64,000 bases of DNA from Panax quinquefolius (Eukaryota > Streptophyta > Magnoliopsida > Apiales > Araliaceae), in contig CM035160.1 in the NCBI GenBank assembly GCA_020205615.1, positions 5,310,437 through 5,374,436 of the forward strand, read 5' to 3'. The stretch's first letter is position 1. Every line of letters begins with the position of its first letter. Shown piece after piece: positions 11,683 through 23,232 of the stretch. The notes beneath the pieces were generated by a model. The model was not told where the DNA came from, searched no databases, and saw only the letters and a program-made list of their open reading frames with translations. The translations under genes and the position numbers were made by a program.

Positions 11683-13075
11683 TGTAAGACCGAATTTTAT
11701 GAAATAAAAGTATTCAATTTTTCTTATAATTACTATTCAAGAAATGGTTAAATTGATAAAAGTTAAAGTTAAGGGTGATATATGAATTTTTTTCAAAAAT
11801 ACATGTGGTTATAAAATATTCATTGTTGTTTGAATATTCGTTTGGTCGTGGAATATTCTTTCTATCGGGGAATATTCGTATGCATTGCCAAGCCCATTTT
11901 TGGGCCCTATAATGTAATAACCGCTTGGATGAAAAAAACGACAAAATTAAGTTTTTATAAATAACGACGTAATCGCTATCAAGTAACACCGCTTGGAATA
12001 CCCTTGGTTGGTAAAGTAAAGTAATACGCGTTGTTGCACAATGAAGACACCAGATTACGATATTTTTTTTCAATTATTGATTCTTACGTGAGAAGGCACT
12101 ACTCAATAATTGTTACGCTTATTATTTATTCAATATTTTATTTTATTGATTCAATAATTGGCCGTGTTGATATTTTATATTATTGTTGTTCAATAATTAT
12201 CAACGCACGATATTTCCCATTATCGGATCAATAATTCATATTATTTGAATAATATTATTAGATAGCATTATTTGCAATGTCTAGAAAGTTCATCAAGGAG
12301 AGGTTTGGTCACCTAATTGCGCTACCAAGAGGAGAAATTCTTATTGAAAGCCCCTCTTTCCTGAACTACTCATTGTCATAAATGTGATTACGTAATATTA
12401 TTTGTGAATAATTAATTATTGATTCATATGATAAGAAAATATTTATTTGATGTGGATATAAATGATGGATTTATTTATGTGGTTATAAGTGAAGGAATTA
12501 ATGATGAGGTGTTTTATCAAGATTTGTCGAAATGGAGAACAAAATATGGGATTTTCGGAAAAATTAGTTTATTACTTGATTTTGTAAAATCCATAACTCT
12601 TTAATGTATAATGAGTTAAGAGATGAGCCATATATCAAAAGAAAGCCCTAGAAGTAAGCTAATCAGAGAAATTTGAATCACCCAAAAATTCTTTGTAGAT
12701 ATTTCGTGGTGAAATTTTGAATGAAATCGTCCAAGGACTAATAGTCCGAAAAATCAGTGTTCTTCAGCTATATTGCGTGAGTTATAAATTTTGATCCGAC
12801 CGTTGGATCGTTGTAATTTTTGGATATGTTATACATATATAAGTTGAGTATATGTCCACAAATTTTGAACCGTTAAAAATGAGCGTATAATTTATTATGA
12901 ATTTTAAGAGGTGAATGATTCGAAAATTAGGTTTATAAATGATTTTGGTGGAAAATTCTAGAAATGGGTGGGCCCCACTTTTGGTTGTTAGGGAAGATGG
13001 CTTATTTTTGGTGGGTGTAATAGTAACAGTAAAAAAGCCATCGGGTTGCTTGTCAAGTCTGCTTCAAAATTTTCC

Positions 13076-13083
13076 TATAAATA
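13076..13083 (+). promoter_or_regulatory. TATA box of LTR copy 3
   Basis: TATAAATA followed by AGGG at the conserved offset, with a CT-rich stretch 40-60 bases downstream. Confidence 0.7.
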
Positions 13084-13507
13084 GAGGGCTAAGTTAGAAT
13101 TGAAAATCACACCGTAAACAAGTTTTCTCTTTCTCTCTCTCTAGATTATTGAGTGTATTTTGTAAGTATTTAGATACTTTGTGAGTTTACGTTCATCGCT
13201 TGCAAGTTTCCTTCAAATCATATCCGATATCCAAATGGAAGTCTTTCTTTTTTTGAGGTAAGGGATGGTAAGGGATAGTAAGGGATATTAAGGGATGTTA
13301 TATTCTTCATAATGATGTCATTCTTTCAATATCATTATACTGACATATTGGTATGGATCTTATTGTGGAATTTCTACCTTTTTGAGTCGGGGTTACTATT
13401 CACGTATACGGCACTATTCATGTATACGACACTATTCATGCATATAATACTATTTACGTATATGACATTATTTACGATACTCACGGTATGTATGTCTGAA
13501 TCACGAG

Positions 13508-13697
13508 TCTTATTCACGAGTTACTATTCATGAATTACTATTCACGAGTTACTATTCACGAGTTACTATTCATGAGTTACTATTCACGAGTTACTATTCA
13601 CGAGTTACTATTCATGAGTTACTATTCACGAGTTACTATTCACGAGTTACTATTCATGAGTTACTATTCATTCAGTTACTTATTCACGGGTACTATT
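13508..13697 (+). repeat. 14-bp minisatellite in LTR copy 3
   Basis: Units of GAGTTACTATTCAC with the same CACGAG/CATGAG alternation as copy 1. The last unit is disturbed (ATTCATTCAG). Confidence 0.88.
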
Positions 13698-14062
13698 CAC
13701 AATAAAATTGGGTTTTTTTCTAACCAAATTATAGTTGATTTATGAATATTACTCTTGAGATTAAATCTAGATATTTTGATTATATTGATTTTACTATTAT
13801 ATATAACATTTTATAACTCTAATGATGATATTTCTCTTTGACTTGAGTGTAAAGATGGGTAAATTGTTGGTATGATCATGACTATGGGTTCTCTTTGGCC
13901 AAGAGTGCAAAGTTGAATTGTTGGTGATATGATCGTGACCATTGAATTTATAATTGAATATCTTTAGCTTAAGTCTGCAAAGGTGAAATGATCAACATGG
14001 TTATAATTATTGTTTATATAAATTCAAAATGATTATATATTTCTTTGAGATATTAATATATT

Positions 14063-14440
14063 TGGCTCGTAGTGCAAAGATGACTTGTTGATGAATATCT
14101 TTGGCCCAGTAGTGCAAAGATGGCTTGTTGATGAATATCTTTGCTTTTGTAGTGCAAAAGATGAATTATTGTTGAATATCTTTGGCTCGTAATGCAAAGA
14201 TGACTTGTTGATGAATATCTTTAGCCTGTAGTGCAAAGATGAATTATTGATGAATATCTTTGGCTCGTAATGCAAAGATGACTTGTTGATGAATATCTTT
14301 AGCCTGTAGTGCAAAGATGAATTATTGATGAATATCTTTGGCTCGTAATGCAAAGATGACCTGTTATTGAATATCTTTAGCCTGTAGTGTAAAGATGAAC
14401 TGTTGATGAATATCTTTGGCCCGTGGTGCAAAGATGAATT
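14063..14440 (+). repeat. 39/78-bp minisatellite in LTR copy 3
   Basis: About ten units of the same 39-bp element; an open minus-strand frame of 132 codons here is only the repeat translated. Confidence 0.88.
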
Positions 14441-15625
14441 TATTAGTATGATTATGAATAGGAACTGTGATTTGGTATAACCATGATATTTGATGTTTCA
14501 GGTAAAGATAGGTGATGAAAATTATCTTCGTCCTGGATGAGAAGAGGAATTTAGAATCACAATTATGATTATGAGTTATTCATATGATTGTGGAAAGGAA
14601 CTGCTGATTTATATTACGGTGGATAAAACATTGTTGGTGGACTTTTAACACGGAGAAGATAATAGATCGTATTATCTATTTGACTCTTCTAATGGATTGC
14701 TTTCGTTCCGCTACTGACTATGGTTGAAAAGTTTTATCATCTACCATATGTTCTAAATCTACGATTCATTCTTGATGAAGACTATTGATAATTTATTTAT
14801 CTTTAGTCATAATATTCTTTATCGAAATTTAGTTGTGTTCACCCTTTTGTTTCACAATTCCTTTCGTGTAATAAAAGTGTAGCATTTGGGTTGAATGCCG
14901 GGGATAACAAGGGAATAGAATCGGTGGTCTATAGTTGTTGAGGTTCTCCTAAAGAGTATGAAAATAATTTTATTGAGGGCTTTAGTGTGTTTGTATTTTA
15001 TACATCATTTAATAGTTATTTTTGGTGAATTAAATAGGGTGAGGCGAACCCAACTTTGGAAGAGTGTTTTGTCACTATCATACAAGATGTCTAATGACAT
15101 ACAAACTCGTGTTATCATAAGACACGGGTTGTGCTTTCATCCACTTGCTTTGAGTATATTTACAAGCACTACCTATATAATCTTGGTGTTTGTTTGGAGT
15201 ATAATACCAAATTAGAGACAAGTGGAGATAATGATATGTCGAGAGAAGACTCGCTATTGGGGGAGAATATGATAGTAATCTTCTTGTTTTTCTTTGGGGT
15301 CTATTAGATCAACCAAGGATAATTACGTGGCCATATGATATCTACCATAACCTAAAAGCATGGCCTCCCATGTACGAAAGGTTTCCTTGAGCACTTCCCA
15401 AATATTCTAATTTCTAAAACAGTTTTTGACTATACCTTTATGTAAGGTGTCATTGTGACGTGCACAGCTTGGTATATATTTGTATCCAAACTCACAAGAT
15501 ATGTGTTGTTGTATTTTGCATCGACAATTGTTGTAATAAAGTTGTAGTTGTTTTTTCCGTACCATGTATTTGGCGACTCGAATGGGTTGGATGGAATGGA
15601 CCTATTTTGGGGTCGTTATAAGTCT

Positions 15626-15795
15626 CCTCGTCTGATTTTGCATGAACTGCAAAAACTTCTAAACATCCCCTCGTTCATCATCTCGCTTTCGGTGGGTGTT
15701 GTTCACTTTGAGGAACATTGCCCGACTGTTGCACGCTCTCCTCGTTGGTGAGTACAGCGCTCTCCACTGGTCTCATTTCCATTGTTAATATTCTC
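15626..15795 (-). pseudogene. gag N-terminal portion of the interrupted minus-strand gypsy element
   Basis: The bases right of the array do not belong to the LTR. Read on the minus strand they give a short gag-like N-terminus followed by the junction at AGTCT, and the reading is continued by 2806 and below. A start codon is plausible near 15790. It lies just after the leader that ends at the primer site at 15988, the normal gypsy order. Confidence 0.6.
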
Positions 15796-15988
15796 AATCG
15801 ACATTCTCAAATCACATGTATAAAACAAGGGTTAATTAAGAAATCAATATATCACATAATATCCTTATATATTGACTAACTAAAAAATAAGCTTAGGTAG
15901 GACACACTAGCAAGGATTTACTCGCCTCTCCCTCCTAGTTCTATTCCCCGATCTCCGCCAGAGATCATATCCCTAAGCTCGATACCAA
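15796..15988 (-). mobile_element. 5' leader and primer binding site of the minus-strand gypsy element
   Basis: On the minus strand the LTR end ...GGGGCGTCACA is followed by TTGGTATCGAGCTTAGGG, a one-base-deleted form of the tRNA-Met primer site, and then by a leader. The leader matches bases 6920-7085 and 11350-11520 of the tandem array (shared stretch TGTCCTACCTAAGCTTATTT). This ties the coding and non-coding elements into one family. Confidence 0.8.
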
Positions 15989-18716
15989 TGTGACGCCCCA
16001 AAATAGGTATACATCACCTATTCGAGTTGTCAATACATAGGTATGTAAACAACTACAACTTTATTATTACAACAAGAAATCGTGAGTTTGAATACAAATA
16101 TTATCTTCTGCATAATATCTATACTCAAATAAATCCTCATCACATTTATTGATACATTATTTTACAAAATGGTGAGGACTACTAAACAATTCTTTCTAAA
16201 ACCTTCATTCCATACCCCACGACTGCATTTCGCTTATATTCTCGCCTCCGAGAAGAAAATGGAACAAAAAGGAAAAGGGTGAGCTCAACTAGCCCAAAGA
16301 AAGAATATTATGACTAAGATAATATACAACAAATTATTGTTAGTCTTCAACAGGAAAAAATCTAATAGAATCACAATAGACAACAAATTTTAAATCAATA
16401 TTCGCAATGAAATAATAATTCATTAGAAGAGTTAAGTAGAGAATGCAAACTACTATCTTCTATGTATGAATTTAAATGTTCATCGTCTATCTTTTATCCC
16501 CGTAACATCAATCAATATACATCCGAATCAAATATTCATCTTTTTGCTACACAGCCAAAGATATTCATCGACTAGTCATGTTCATCTAAACACTGCTCAT
16601 CTTTGCACTACTACCAAAGATATTCTTCAGAAATCATTCATCTTTAGACTACAGCCAAAGATATTCAATAATATCATCATTTAAGATCGAGGATGATGAA
16701 AAATATTTTTAAAGAAACGAATCCAAAGAAACAAAATGACAAGGATTAAGGATTAAGGATTCGTACTTTGTTTTATCCATGTTCAAAAATACCTCAAAAA
16801 TAATCATAGTGGTGTAAAATTCAAGAAAGATCAAAACATGGATACAATCAAAGCTAGTATCCGTAATAGATATTTTGACAAAAAGAAGAAATTTAATTTT
16901 TAGGTGAATAGTCAGATATCGTGAATAAAGTCTTGAGTATCGTGAATAAGTAACTCACACCAAAAGATAGAAATTTCCCAAAAAAACATCTTCACGCTTC
17001 ATGAATAGTACTCGTGAATAAGAACTCGTGAATAAGAACTCGCTGAATAAGAACTCGTGAATAAGTAACTTAGTGAATAAGAACTCATGAATAGTAACCC
17101 CGACATGAAAAAGTTCCAAATTTGATAAAAAGTTCCAACCAATATTTCAAAGATAATGATATTGAAGAAATAATATCATTTGAGAAGAAAATAACATCCC
17201 TTACCTCGAAAGATTAAGACTTCTATTTGGAATACCGGATATAGTCTTCAAGGAACTTACAGACCGCCTAACAATACTCAAAGTATACTCAAAATACTCA
17301 CAAGAATACACTCGATAATATAGAGAGAAAAACTTGATTTTGGTGTGATTTTCAATTCTAACCTAAGACCCTATTTATAGAAAATCTTTAGAACACCAAA
17401 AGCGAAAAATTTAATATAATATTATTATTTATAATAAAATTTCCTACGCCAACCTTCCAAGAACTGAATTCAGCTCATTCAACCCACATGTGTAACACAC
17501 CATAATGAAAAAACGTTTTCTAATTTTAAATATTTTAAACTTCCAAAATCAATTATTTCGAGCTTGAACTTCAATAATTCATAATAAATAGCCCTTTCAT
17601 CAAAAAATTGAATCGCCTTAGTTTTTATAGGAAATTCAATTCTCAACAACTTGCGGAGAAGAAAGTTTTTCCAAATTTCAAATAGAAATTGACCGAAATC
17701 CACAAACCAAGCGATTTTATAAAGCTATAATCAAATTTCACCAATAAATGGGGTCCAATTTACATGTTTAACATGTTATAAACATTTATTGCAACAAAAA
17801 TACTCTTCCTCCTCGTGATACTCATATATCCTACATTCGTTGTAAAATATCACCATTATTATATTATTAAAATATAATAATATATTTAAATGAATTATTT
17901 TATCGTAAAAAGATAAAATTTTAATTTTCAACAATTGTCACAATAAAATTTTTCTCCATCTATATCCACATAAAATTAATATTTTCCTCATCATATGAAT
18001 CAATAATTAATTATTCACAAATAATATTACGTAATCACAATATCGACAACCAGCGGCCTCCTGAAAGAGGGGGCTTTCCAATAAGAATTTTCTTCTTCGG
18101 CGCAATTAGGTGACCAAACCTCTCCTTAGATGTAACTTTCTAGACATTGCCAATAATGTTATCTAATAATATTATTCAGATAATATGAATTATTGCTTCG
18201 ATAATGAAAAATACCGTAATGACAATTATCAAACAATGATAATATAAAATATCAACGCAGTAATTATTAACTCAATAAAATACTTTGAATAAGATTATTC
18301 TGTAACCATTATTGAGTAGTGCCTTCTCACGTAAGAATCAATAATTGGTGCAATCTGCAAATCTTCTTGTGTTTTAAACCAATCGGGTATTTTAACAAGA
18401 TAATCTGTAATAACTACTGCCGTTATTTTTAAACCACTTATATTTGTCGTTTTCTTCATCCAATCGATTTCAAGTTATGGGCCCCCTACATGGTCATTTT
18501 GCTTGTACATCGTATTTAATATTCCCCGAAAGCATCTAATATTCCACGACCAAACGAATATTCCCCGACAACAATGAATATTTTATAACTACTTGCTTAT
18601 TTTGAAGTATTTACATATTTTACCCCTAACTATCCACATTAATCAAATCAACCTTTACTATTTTAAAATAATAAATAGAGAAAATTAAATTTCATTAATA
18701 ATAAGTTGGGGTCTTC
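15989..18716 (-). repeat. 5' LTR of the minus-strand gypsy element (about 2.7 kb)
   Basis: Reverse-orientation homologue of the 3.94 kb LTRs, recognisable by shared blocks: the TATA region (CTATTTATAG at 17371-17380), the CTTCTCACGTAAGAATCAATAATT block near 18325, the GGGCCCC block near 18480, and the start CAACCCCAGA-like end near 18706-18716. It is about 1.2 kb shorter, mostly because the minisatellites have few units here (about 16550-16680 and 16905-17100). The expected TGTAAGACC terminus reads as a degenerate form. Confidence 0.8.
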
Positions 18717-21072
18717 TTAAACTAAGATAATGCGTAATAAATTATCATTAGCTTCAAAATGAGTGTTAAACCGATAAGATATAATGAACATCAAGTTTAA
18801 CTACAATGAACCAAAGATCCATTAAAAAGAGTCAGTAGAAAATAAAATCTACTATCTTTTATGATTTTAAAAGGTTTTTCATCATCAAGTTATAAATTTG
18901 AGACTCACTTTAATAAATATTCCACATCATCGAATCACCCACGCTACTGCCAAGATATTCTTTAGTATCACGACCATAATTATTCATGCACTACGGGCCA
19001 AGAATAGTTGTGTATTCATTAATGGTCATGATCATGCCAACAATCGTCCATCAATGCACTACGGGCCACGGAGGATTTTACCACATCATTTGTAACATTA
19101 CTGGCCATGATTACAATCGAATAGTCTCTCAGTCATAATCATACCAAGTCCATCTATGCACTACAGTGCCACGTATGACTTTCAACATAATATAAACAAT
19201 GAGGATGATGACAATGATATAAGAATTCAATAAAACAAGTTCAAGAATTAATTTATCTAGAACCAATAACATCCAAACCTGTCGACACGATCTCGCTTTG
19301 TAGAGTAAAATTCAAGAATCTTCGAGAAGAATATTTCCATGAAAAGATCTTCGGATGAAACGCAAATATCGAGGATATTCTACTAATTTCATGGAGTATA
19401 AAATCAAAGTTTTAACCAACCTGGGTATAATAAAGAATGAAATAACAAAAGAAATCACCACGCATGCGATAGGCCTTTGCATGTGAGTTATTCCAATGTA
19501 ATAATAATAACGGAACCAGTCGGTGAAATTCACAAGCGGGATGTTCCAAATGTAATAATAAATGCGGAATAATAAATGATGGAACCAGTCCGTCCAGATA
19601 AGATAAGATGACCCGTGATATTCCGGCGAGAATAATAAAGACGGAATAATAAAAAATGGAACCAGTGTCCGTGTAAAACACACGAACCATGGATATTCCA
19701 ACAGAATAATAATAAAGATTTTAACCGAGTCCGGTGTAAAACACATGAGACATGGATGTTCCAATGAGAATAATAGAAGAATGTCACCAAGTATAGGTAA
19801 AAGCAAGAGTATCTGAGGTTATTCCAATGAATAATAAGAAATGGAATAACAACGATTTCTTTCATGAATAAGAAAAATAACACCCACTACGGAGCATGAA
19901 TAATATTCCCTACCTAGAAAAACCTGAATATTGGAAAAGTGAAGTAGCGAGAATACTTTTCTTTCTTTCTACTATAGTTTCTCTCCGGAGTTTTAATGAA
20001 TTAAGTAAGAAATAATGAAGGAATGAGCTTTTCTATTTATAGAAAAACCGAGGGTGGCTCTTGGTCTTAACGAAGGGTCAAAATGACTCTTGGTAATATT
20101 GAAGAGACAACTACTATTCATGAAGGGTAATTAACCTTTGGAACAATCAAGAAGCGATTAACTCTTGGTAATATTGAAGGACAACTACTATCGACGAAGG
20201 TAAATACTATTGAAGAAGGTAATTACTATCGATTTGGTAAATACTATCGACGAAGGTAATTACTATTCACAAAGGTAATTACTATTCACAAAGGTAATTA
20301 CTATTGACGAAGGTAAATACTATCGACGAAGGTAATTACTATTCACGGTTGGTAATTACTATTCACAGAGTAATTACTTATTGACGAAGAGACTCTTAGA
20401 TGATGACATATGGGCCCCCATAAAATAATCAAACTTCTATGAAACGTCTCCATAATAGACTCTTTATATATCGCCGAGGATTGAATAGATATTACCACAA
20501 ATCATTTTATTTTTAATCAACACATTTTTAATCTTTCAACAATTATTAATCATTTATAACTTGTCGTCTCAATTAATAATATAACATATTATACGAGATA
20601 ATCTTGTGACAATAATTGAATCAATAATATAAGAGATATGATGCAAAGAATTATTCATGAGCAATAATTGAGTATAAATAAGTGACTTCTCACGTAAGCA
20701 TCAATAATCAATACCGCAGTGTCTACTACGCAACTAATGCCAGACATTCTTGTACTTTTATCACCGGGTAGTTCAATGGTTTTAACTTGTAATACCTCTC
20801 CGTAGTTATTTTTATAGAAAGATAATTTTGTCGCTTTCTAACAACGACAATACTTCCGTTAATGGGGTCCACTAATGATTGAGTAGTCGTCTTTAATATT
20901 CCCCGATAAAAGAATATTCCCCACCAAACGAATATTTTATAACAACTTGCTTACTTTGTAAAATTTATAAATATTACCCACAACTATAACATTATATCAA
21001 ATTTATTCCATAATATTCAAAAATAATATTTATAGAAAATTCATCTTTATTTATAAAAGCTGGGGTCTTACA
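18717..21072 (-). repeat. Older truncated LTR of the same gypsy family
   Basis: Ends on the right with GGGGTCTTACA, the reverse complement of the family LTR start TGTAAGACCCC. It shares with the other LTRs the GGGCCCCC block (near 20410), the CTTCTCACGTAAGCATCAATAATC block (near 20690), the ATATTCCCC repeats (near 20895) and a TATA box (TTCTATTTATAGAA, 20031-20044). The left end starts in mid-LTR, where the younger element abuts it. Local arrays of AATAATAA-type units (19430-19870) and GGTAATTACTATTCAC-type units (20160-20390) replace the 39-bp and 14-bp arrays. Confidence 0.75.
20160..20390 (-). repeat. Minisatellite in the truncated LTR (about 20-bp unit)
   Basis: Repeats of AAGGTAATTACTATTCAC with CGACG/CACAA variants. 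The core TACTATTCAC is shared with the 14-bp arrays, so it looks like a different expansion of the same LTR segment. Confidence 0.75.
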
Positions 21073-21090
21073 TAGCTATCTAAAATTATG

Positions 21091-21368
21091 TACTAACTTC
21101 GTTCTAAAAGATTATCGTTTAAAATTTTACACATGGATTAAGAAATTATCATTTACTAATTTACTAAGTAAAATTTGTTTGAAATTCTATCACTTATGGG
21201 AAGTTGAAAACTATTAATATAAGAAATAAAATTTCTTGGAACAATGAGAGAAGGTAGGAGTAATATAGAAAAATAAATAATTTATTTTCTTCGAAAATTG
21301 TAAACGACAAATATTTTAAAATAAATTTTTTCTTCTAAAACGACAATCTTTTAGGAACGGAGGGAGTA
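21091..21368. mobile_element. Stowaway-type MITE (Tc1/Mariner group)
   Basis: The right end reads CTTTTAGGAACGGAGGGAGTA. The left end TACTAACTTCGTTCTAAAAG is its inverted, slightly degenerate partner. TACTCCCTCCGTTC termini with TA boundaries are the hallmark of plant Stowaway elements. About 278 bases, AT-rich, no coding capacity. Confidence 0.8.
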
Positions 21369-21578
21369 TGATAATATTAACACGAATATTTAAAACTTGA
21401 TTCAAAAATTTAAATCATTAAATCGCTTGATTCATCACCATTTTTTTATTTATCCTGTAAGACTCGATTTTTAATTAATAAATCAATAAAAAATTGTATT
21501 GTTTTGTATAACAAAATTTTCATCCTTTTGCTTACTAGTTGTGTGATACAAGTATTTATAGCTTCATACGAGGATCCG

Positions 21579-21713
21579 GTTAGGATGAAGTTTATTTTTG
21601 AATAAGTTGATTAATTAACCAATAGATTGTTAACACATATAGAGTATCGTCTGCGTGTCAACACTCTATTGACCAATTAATCAACTTACTTAAAAATAAA
21701 TTTCATGCTAACC
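21579..21713. repeat. Foldback (inverted repeat) element
   Basis: Left arm 21579-21637 and right arm 21655-21713 are inverted copies: GGTTAGGATGAAGTTTATTT pairs with AAATAAATTTCATGCTAACC, and the match continues inward through TAAGTTGATTAATT. The loop is about 17 bases. This can form a long imperfect hairpin; MITE-like, family not identified. Confidence 0.85.
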
Positions 21714-22006
21714 ACTTCTCTCAAACGGGTGTTTGGCACATGATTATCTTATTTCTACTTTTAAAAGAGAAAGTGATTATTGTCTTGAACTGCTACAAAA
21801 AAGAAAATTGTATGTAATATTGAGCTAAGTATCATAATTAATCAACTAATGACACGCATATATCACTTGGATTTCAGATAATATATTTTAATTTTAAGGT
21901 GATGATTTACAATTTTGCCCTGTACTATCAATTTTTGGGAGACGAAATTTGTGTACTACCACGATACCAGTCTGCAGAGTCTGTGTGCGGAGAGTAAAGA
22001 TTATAA

Positions 22007-22320
22007 AGGCGTAAAAAAAATCGAATCGAGCCTAGTATTGAATTGCTCAAATTTGGTTTATAAAATTTATCGAGTATAAAATAAAATTTGATTGAAACTC
22101 ATTTAATTCTTCAATAAAGACGCGATTTCAATTTAAATTTTAAGCGGTTTGAACTTTTTAAACGAATATGATCCGAGTATTAATAGAAAATTATAATTTG
22201 AGGAGGTTCGAGTAATTTATCAAACTTTAAAATTTGCTCATATTTAACTCATTTATATTTTGAGTCAAGCTCAAATCGAATTTTTAATCGAACGACAAGT
22301 ACGAATCGAGTCCGAACTGT
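22007..22320. repeat. Dispersed repeat, copy A
   Basis: Near-complete reverse complement of 31130-31447. Shared blocks include ATAATTTGAGGAGGTTCGAG here and CTCGAACCTTCTCAAATTAT there, and CCGAGTATTAATAGAAAATT against its partner. The terminal sequence type (GTGTAAACGAACCGAG in copy B) is common in plant non-autonomous DNA transposons, possibly hAT-like; the class is inference. No ORF. Confidence 0.75.
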
Positions 22321-23139
22321 TTGTTAAGTAAACAATATTGGGATGAAATGAAATGTTACAACATGATGTCAACATTTAATATTCACCTTCAAGTGCGTGC
22401 CTTTTAACTTTTATTTTTCACATAGAAGCAGTACAAAGTACACAAATCGACAAAATTTAGTTAATCAATTAGTTTGACAAAATCAAGATAAAGACCTGCA
22501 ACATTAATAGAGTAGAGAGAGTACAGGGATGAACCCAACTCCAACTATTATTATTATTATTCATTTCATTACTAGTTTGGCTTAGTATGTAGGTACACCC
22601 CTCTCCCACTCCCTCTCCCTCTTTACTTGTTTTAAAAAAGAACACAGAAAACATAATCTCTGTGTTCTCCGAGTTGCTAGCCATGGTGATTCTACAAAAG
22701 TTGTTGAACTGAGAGGAATTTGGAGTTTTCAGATTTTGTATAAATAAAAAGAAACAAGCTCCAGCCTTGTAGTAGTAGTAGTATATGTGCTATGGCTAGT
22801 TTGTGCTTTGTGTGTGATCTTTATCTTCTTGATTCCATGTGGGTTTTCTTGATAAATATTCCTGTTTTTTCTTGATGTAACTTCCACAAAAGCATTAAAG
22901 ATAGGGCGGTTTTCCATTTCTTGTTTTTTAGTGTTCAGGCATGGAGGCTACAGAGATTGAACTTAAATCTCTCTGGATTATTTTTCCTTTTTTGGGTTTC
23001 TGCTTGAATGCTCTGTTTTGGTAAAAAAATCTAGTCTTTTCTTCTTTTTCTTTTTTGCGTCTGTTCTTTTGTAGCTCGAAAGGTGGGTTTTTGCCTATTT
23101 CTCTAGTGGCGGTCTCTGGTTAACAAACTCATAATTCAG
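22321..23139 (+). promoter_or_regulatory. Upstream region and probable 5' UTR of the FLZ gene
   Basis: No coding signal. CT-rich stretches (CCCCTCTCCCACTCCCTCTC near 22600) and T/C-rich transcribed-looking sequence from about 22700 to 23139 fit a plant promoter and leader. No single TATA box can be named with confidence. Confidence 0.4.
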
Positions 23140-23204
23140 GTGAGTTTATCTGCATAAACACTTCTTTATTGTCTAAATCTCTCGTCAGCGCTCTATTTTT
23201 TCAG
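23140..23204 (+). other. Probable 5' UTR intron of the FLZ gene
   Basis: CAG|GTGAGT at 23137-23145 is a consensus donor and TTTTTTCAG ending at 23204 a good acceptor. The 65-base distance is at the lower limit for plant introns, so a longer intron using another donor is possible. Confidence 0.45.
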
Positions 23205-23232
23205 TGAATTGATTAACATTTTTGATAAAGTA

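Larger units (their letters stand above)
11683..15620 (+). repeat. LTR copy 3 of the tandem array
   Basis: TGTAAGACC to GTTATA, 3938 bases. The terminal CA has become TA. It is followed directly by AGTCT, the right copy of the target duplication, after which gag of the interrupted minus-strand element resumes. TATA box at 13076-13083. Confidence 0.93.
2807..15625 (+). mobile_element. Non-coding long-LTR retrotransposon in tandem form: LTR-int-LTR-int-LTR with AGTCT target duplication
   Basis: Three near-identical LTRs (2812-6752, 7249-11184, 11683-15620; 3941, 3936 and 3938 bases) alternate with two internal segments (6753-7248 and 11185-11682; 496 and 498 bases). Every LTR starts TGTAAGACC; the first two end GTTACA and the third GTTATA. 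AGTCT occurs at 2807-2811 and again at 15621-15625, so the whole tandem array sits in one target site. No gag or pol is present between the LTRs. The array interrupts gag of a minus-strand relative that shares its leader and LTR sequence. Formation by LTR-LTR unequal exchange is inference; the structure is visible directly. Confidence 0.93.
1..18716 (-). mobile_element. Ty3/gypsy LTR retrotransposon, long-LTR family, interrupted (5' part; 3' end outside window)
   Basis: Reading the minus strand from right to left gives an LTR (15989-18716), a primer binding site, a leader, the N-terminal part of gag (about 15626-15795), the 2807-15625 insertion, then the rest of gag, zinc knuckles, protease, RT and the start of RNase H at base 1. 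The 3' LTR lies beyond the left edge. All coding parts contain stops and frameshifts, so the copy is dead. Domain order PR-RT-RNase H and the RT wording ([29 protein letters not shown]) are those of plant chromovirus-type gypsy elements (Del/Tekay-like), a group known for LTRs of several kb. Lineage assignment is inference; the gypsy class is clear. Confidence 0.85.

Noticed and set aside
14033..14431. 132-codon minus-strand frame with a 13-residue repeat
   Set aside because: Translation of the 39-bp minisatellite in the LTR; other copies of the LTR break the frame.
19312..19883. Overlapping minus-strand frames of 92-164 codons with membrane-like composition
   Set aside because: They lie in AT-rich repeats of the truncated LTR; three overlapping frames are open together, a sign of low stop density rather than coding.
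21456..21560. CTGTAAGACTCGATTTTTAA resembling the family LTR start
   Set aside because: Only about 10 bases match; no further LTR blocks follow.
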